Assembly (NCBI GenBank): GCA_028825475.1
Contig: JAPKAB010000006.1
Span: 50,005 to 114,004, forward strand
DNA length: 64,000 nt
Source: Ascidiaceihabitans sp.
GTDB taxonomy: Bacteria > Pseudomonadota > Alphaproteobacteria > Rhodobacterales > Rhodobacteraceae
Direction of reading: 5' to 3'
The translations under genes were made by a program, and so were the position numbers. The notes beneath the pieces are model-generated. The model ran no database searches and was not told the origin of the DNA. It was given only the letters and a program-made list of their open reading frames with translations. The number at the start of each line of letters is the position of its first letter. The stretch's first letter is position 1. Below are positions 62,211-64,000 of the stretch, piece after piece.

Positions 62211-62417
62211 TTACCCTCCGTTGCGTTTTAGGTAGGCGAAAATCAGGATCAAAACCACGGCAACAGCCTGCAGGATGATCCGCCAACGCATCAGTTTGTT
62301 TGAATTGCTATGTGCCCATCCTTTGCCACGCGCCAAGCCACTAAGGCCAAACATAAGGGCAACAATGACCGCCAGCACAGCGATTATTAGTACGTAAAAC
62401 ATCGTTCCACTCAGCAT
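62211..62417 (-). CDS. Twin-transmembrane protein (DUF2909)
   Basis: A 68-residue protein with two hydrophobic helices, MLSGTMFYVLIIAVLAVIVA and MRWRIILQAVAVVLILIFAY, joined by a short GKGWAHSNSNK loop and ending KRNGG, the DUF2909 pattern. It is four bases upstream of the adenosyltransferase gene. The function of DUF2909 is not known, although it resembles respiratory-complex assembly (Hig1-like) hairpins. Confidence 0.75.
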   Translation of the reverse strand: MLSGTMFYVLIIAVLAVIVALMFGLSGLARGKGWAHSNSNKLMRWRIILQAVAVVLILIFAYLKRNGG

Positions 62418-62488
62418 GGCGCTCTCCAGTCCATTTTATTCTTGTTTGGATGTAGCTGTGGCTGCGCCAAAAGCGAAGACTTTTTCCT

Positions 62489-63319
62489 TCAGACGCGCGA
62501 CAGCACCCAATCCAAGGCCCATGTTGGCAGCAATCGGCGCAAGGCCGCCATAACATAAGTGGGGGTCGTGACAAAATATCGCGCACGAGGACGTTTGGAT
62601 TCCAGCGCGTGGATTAATTTTTCGACAACAGCTTCTGGCGGCAACTCGAACAGATCAGGGCCGTTTGAAGTGTAAAGTCGGTTGAGCAACTTGGCCTTAT
62701 ATTGAGAAGCGCGTGCGGCATCTTTCCAATTTATCCAGCGTTCAAAGTGTGGGATCGCATTTTCACGGAATTTAGTAGTAATGGGGCCGGGTTCAATCAA
62801 AACGATTTTGATGTTTGTATCGCGCATTTCGATCCGCAACGTATCGGTTAACCCTTCTAGGGCAAATTTGCTGGCGTTATAGGCACCCCGCCAGGGCATT
62901 GTGACCAATCCCAAGACAGATGAACATTGAACAATACGCCCATACCCTTGGGCTCGCATCACTGGTAGCAGTGAACGGGTTAGCTCATGCCACCCAAAGA
63001 AATTGGCTTCAAAGATGGAACGCAATGCATCTGTTGGCATGTCTTCGACGGCACCAGGAATAGCGTGGGCACCGTTGTTGAATAGGGCATCAAGTGTGCC
63101 CCCTGTAGCTTCAAGAACTTCGTTCAAACCTTGGTGAATACTATTGGTATCGGTGTAATCGATATGAGGGGCGTCAAACCCCATGGTGTGCAGGCGGTCA
63201 CAATCAACTTGCTGTTTACATGACGCGAAGACCCGCCAGCCTTCCTCGCGTAATTTCATAGCGGCAGCGAGCCCAATTCCTGATGAGCAGCCGGTTATCA
63301 AAATTGTACGCTTTGTCAT
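62489..63319 (-). CDS. SDR-family NAD(P)-dependent oxidoreductase
   Basis: A 276-residue classical SDR: cofactor loop TGCSSGIGLAAAMKLREEGW, NNGAHAIPGAVEDMPTDALR, catalytic Ser in VQCSSVLGLVTMPWRG and the intact YxxxK in YNASKFALEG, unlike the SDR at 1488. The C-terminal extension (RYFVTTPTYVMAALRRLLPT) with a hydrophobic tail is a subgroup trait suggesting membrane association. ATG at 63319 is preceded by GAAAAGACAT; substrate unknown. Confidence 0.87.
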   Translation of the reverse strand: MTKRTILITGCSSGIGLAAAMKLREEGWRVFASCKQQVDCDRLHTMGFDAPHIDYTDTNSIHQGLNEVLEATGGTLDALFNNGAHAIPGAVEDMPTDALRSIFEANFFGWHELTRSLLPVMRAQGYGRIVQCSSVLGLVTMPWRGAYNASKFALEGLTDTLRIEMRDTNIKIVLIEPGPITTKFRENAIPHFERWINWKDAARASQYKAKLLNRLYTSNGPDLFELPPEAVVEKLIHALESKRPRARYFVTTPTYVMAALRRLLPTWALDWVLSRV

Positions 63320-63370
63320 ATGTCTTTTCATATTCAAGTTAGGAGGAACAATCCAGCCGCTCTTGGGTGC

Positions 63371-63987
63371 TCACCTGTCGCTAAGTAAAAAAATAGCCAT
63401 CCAGCCAAATGTATCGCCGTCCTTGGATCGCATTTCGACCCAGCCGTTGCCGTCGTCAATTAGGACTTCGACTTCTGCGCCGCGGGTCAAGCGACCTACA
63501 ACGTCATAGTCAGTTCCGGGCCCACCTCGGACATTTACGCGGTTGCCTGTAACTGTCCGAACATCCAAAACGTCAGAACTTTGCGTAGACGACAGCGCGT
63601 CTTTTGCCTCAGGTTGTTCAATGAGGCTAGGTAAAATAATTGAACTTGTGTTTTCGTCTTTAGCGTCAATAACCAGAGAGGCCTGTGTGACTTCGATGTC
63701 GACGGCGTCTTCAATCAAAACAGCAGAGACAGTAGCGTCAATTTTTTCATCTGAAACCAAATTGGTTACTGTCTCTTTCGCGACGATCTCTGGGGGCTCT
63801 TCAGCCACACCGACATCTGTTATTTTAGGTAGGCCTTGTTTGATAGGTCCTGCCTCAACGCGACTAGAGCGCAATGCGTCGCTGTCAAAATCGGCACCAC
63901 CGCTTAGCTCGTAAAAAGCCAAAGCTAAAAAGGCGAATGCTATTACAAAGCTAAAAAGGCGAATGCTATTACGATGAACTTACCCAT
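63371..63987 (-). pseudogene. SH3-domain protein, N-terminal signal frameshifted by a 26-bp tandem duplication
   Basis: The body of the frame (63922 downward, 183 residues) is a secreted-type protein with a disordered acidic linker and a C-terminal bacterial SH3 domain (VRTVTGNRVNVRGGPGTDYD, VVGRLTRGAEVEVLIDDGNG, WMAIFLLSDR). Reading from ATG 63987 gives MGKFIVIAFAFLAL and then a TAA, because the 26-base unit at 63921-63946 is exactly repeated at 63947-63972. Removing one copy restores MGKFIVIAFAFLALAFYELS, a good signal anchor in frame with the body. As read, the gene lacks a proper start. The gene upstream of it is not in the window. Confidence 0.8.
63921..63972 (-). repeat. Perfect 26-bp tandem duplication
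   Basis: Units 63921-63946 and 63947-63972 are identical; each begins AAAGCTAAAAAGGCG and ends TATTAC on the plus strand. The duplication falls inside the signal-peptide coding region of the SH3-domain gene and, being 26 bases, shifts the frame by two. Confidence 0.95.
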
Positions 63988-64000
63988 TTCGTGACCCCCA

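Noticed and set aside
62436..62522. A 28-codon frame (MGLGLGAVARLKEKVFAFGA...) overlapping the 3' end of the SDR gene and extending past its stop
   Set aside because: It has a protein-like composition and I considered a frameshifted C-terminus of the SDR. But the SDR already ends at a normal length after LDWVLSRV, and the small frame has no ribosome site of its own.
1..64000. CRISPR arrays, insertion sequences, prophage or integrative elements
   Set aside because: No regularly spaced repeat array, transposase, integrase, phage structural gene or terminal inverted repeat pair was seen; repeats present are short and local.

Overview
This window is a stretch of alphaproteobacterial chromosome, almost certainly from a marine Rhodobacteraceae (Roseobacter-group) bacterium. 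The signs are a separate F0 ATP synthase operon with a split b/b' pair; the pckA / ChvI-ChvG / short HprK / RapZ / EIIA / HPr cluster; three tandem peptide deformylase genes followed by fmt; the pdxJ-acpS-lepB-rnc-era-recO operon; a probable methylsuccinyl-CoA dehydrogenase of the ethylmalonyl-CoA pathway; and several Roseobacter-type small families (DUF1491, DUF6473, DUF2909). By eye the GC content is a little above half. Genus cannot be settled from the sequence alone. I see no prophage, insertion sequence, CRISPR array or rRNA operon; nearly everything is core chromosome.

Layout. 1-5.4 kb: start of a HAD hydrolase gene (cut by the window edge), clpS, an RsmC-like methyltransferase, an SDR, the haem genes hemF, hemC and hemE, and a CAU tRNA. 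5.6-8.1 kb: a PfkB sugar kinase facing tolC. 8.4-14 kb: a leftward SRP/ribosome operon, ffh - NIPSNAP - chorismate mutase - rpsP - bluB - 47-codon membrane ORF - rimM - sulfotransferase-like - trmD. 14.2-17.1 kb: azoreductase, LysR regulator, EamA exporter, ArsR regulator with its operator. 17.3-20 kb: F0 ATP synthase genes. 20-24.8 kb: a GntR/FCD regulator, a small lipoprotein and smc. 24.9-28 kb: a lytic transglycosylase and the cobalamin genes cobD and cobC. 28-30.9 kb: glutathionyl-hydroquinone reductase, a conserved hypothetical and a MalY-like PLP enzyme. 31-33.7 kb: def-def-def*-fmt and a small membrane protein. 33.7-36.4 kb: leftward rnhA, methyltransferase, ispH and NYN-domain genes. 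36.5-40.4 kb: folK, rpoZ, rel/spoT and DUF2062. 40.5-45.3 kb: pdxJ to recO. 45.3-48.7 kb: META lipoprotein, mcd, TauE-like permease, XRE regulator. 48.9-50.5 kb: a regulator/GNAT-like pair of unknown role. 50.6-57.9 kb: pckA, chvI-chvG-hprK-rapZ-EIIA-HPr and an acyltransferase. 57.9-64 kb: hydroxybutyryl-CoA dehydrogenase, DUF6473, etfA-etfB, cobalamin adenosyltransferase, DUF2909, SDR and an SH3-domain gene.

How the genes fit together. The ChvGI/PTS block links an envelope or acid-sensing two-component system to a PTS that has regulatory parts but no sugar permease here, with gluconeogenic pckA next door. EtfAB, hydroxybutyryl-CoA dehydrogenase and Mcd belong to acyl-CoA and C2 assimilation metabolism. 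BluB, CobC, CobD and the adenosyltransferase indicate cobalamin synthesis, which the ethylmalonyl-CoA pathway also needs.

The most notable oddities are: a perfect 26-bp tandem duplication (63921-63972) that frameshifts the signal peptide of the SH3-domain gene at the right edge; a third deformylase paralogue that has lost both the metal-binding Cys and the catalytic Glu; an apparent ATT start codon for the DUF6473 gene; three 11-bp phased direct repeats upstream of the chorismate mutase gene; a terminator whose 3' half is tandemly duplicated after smc; and the conserved-looking but undescribed regulator/GNAT-like pair at 48853-50527.
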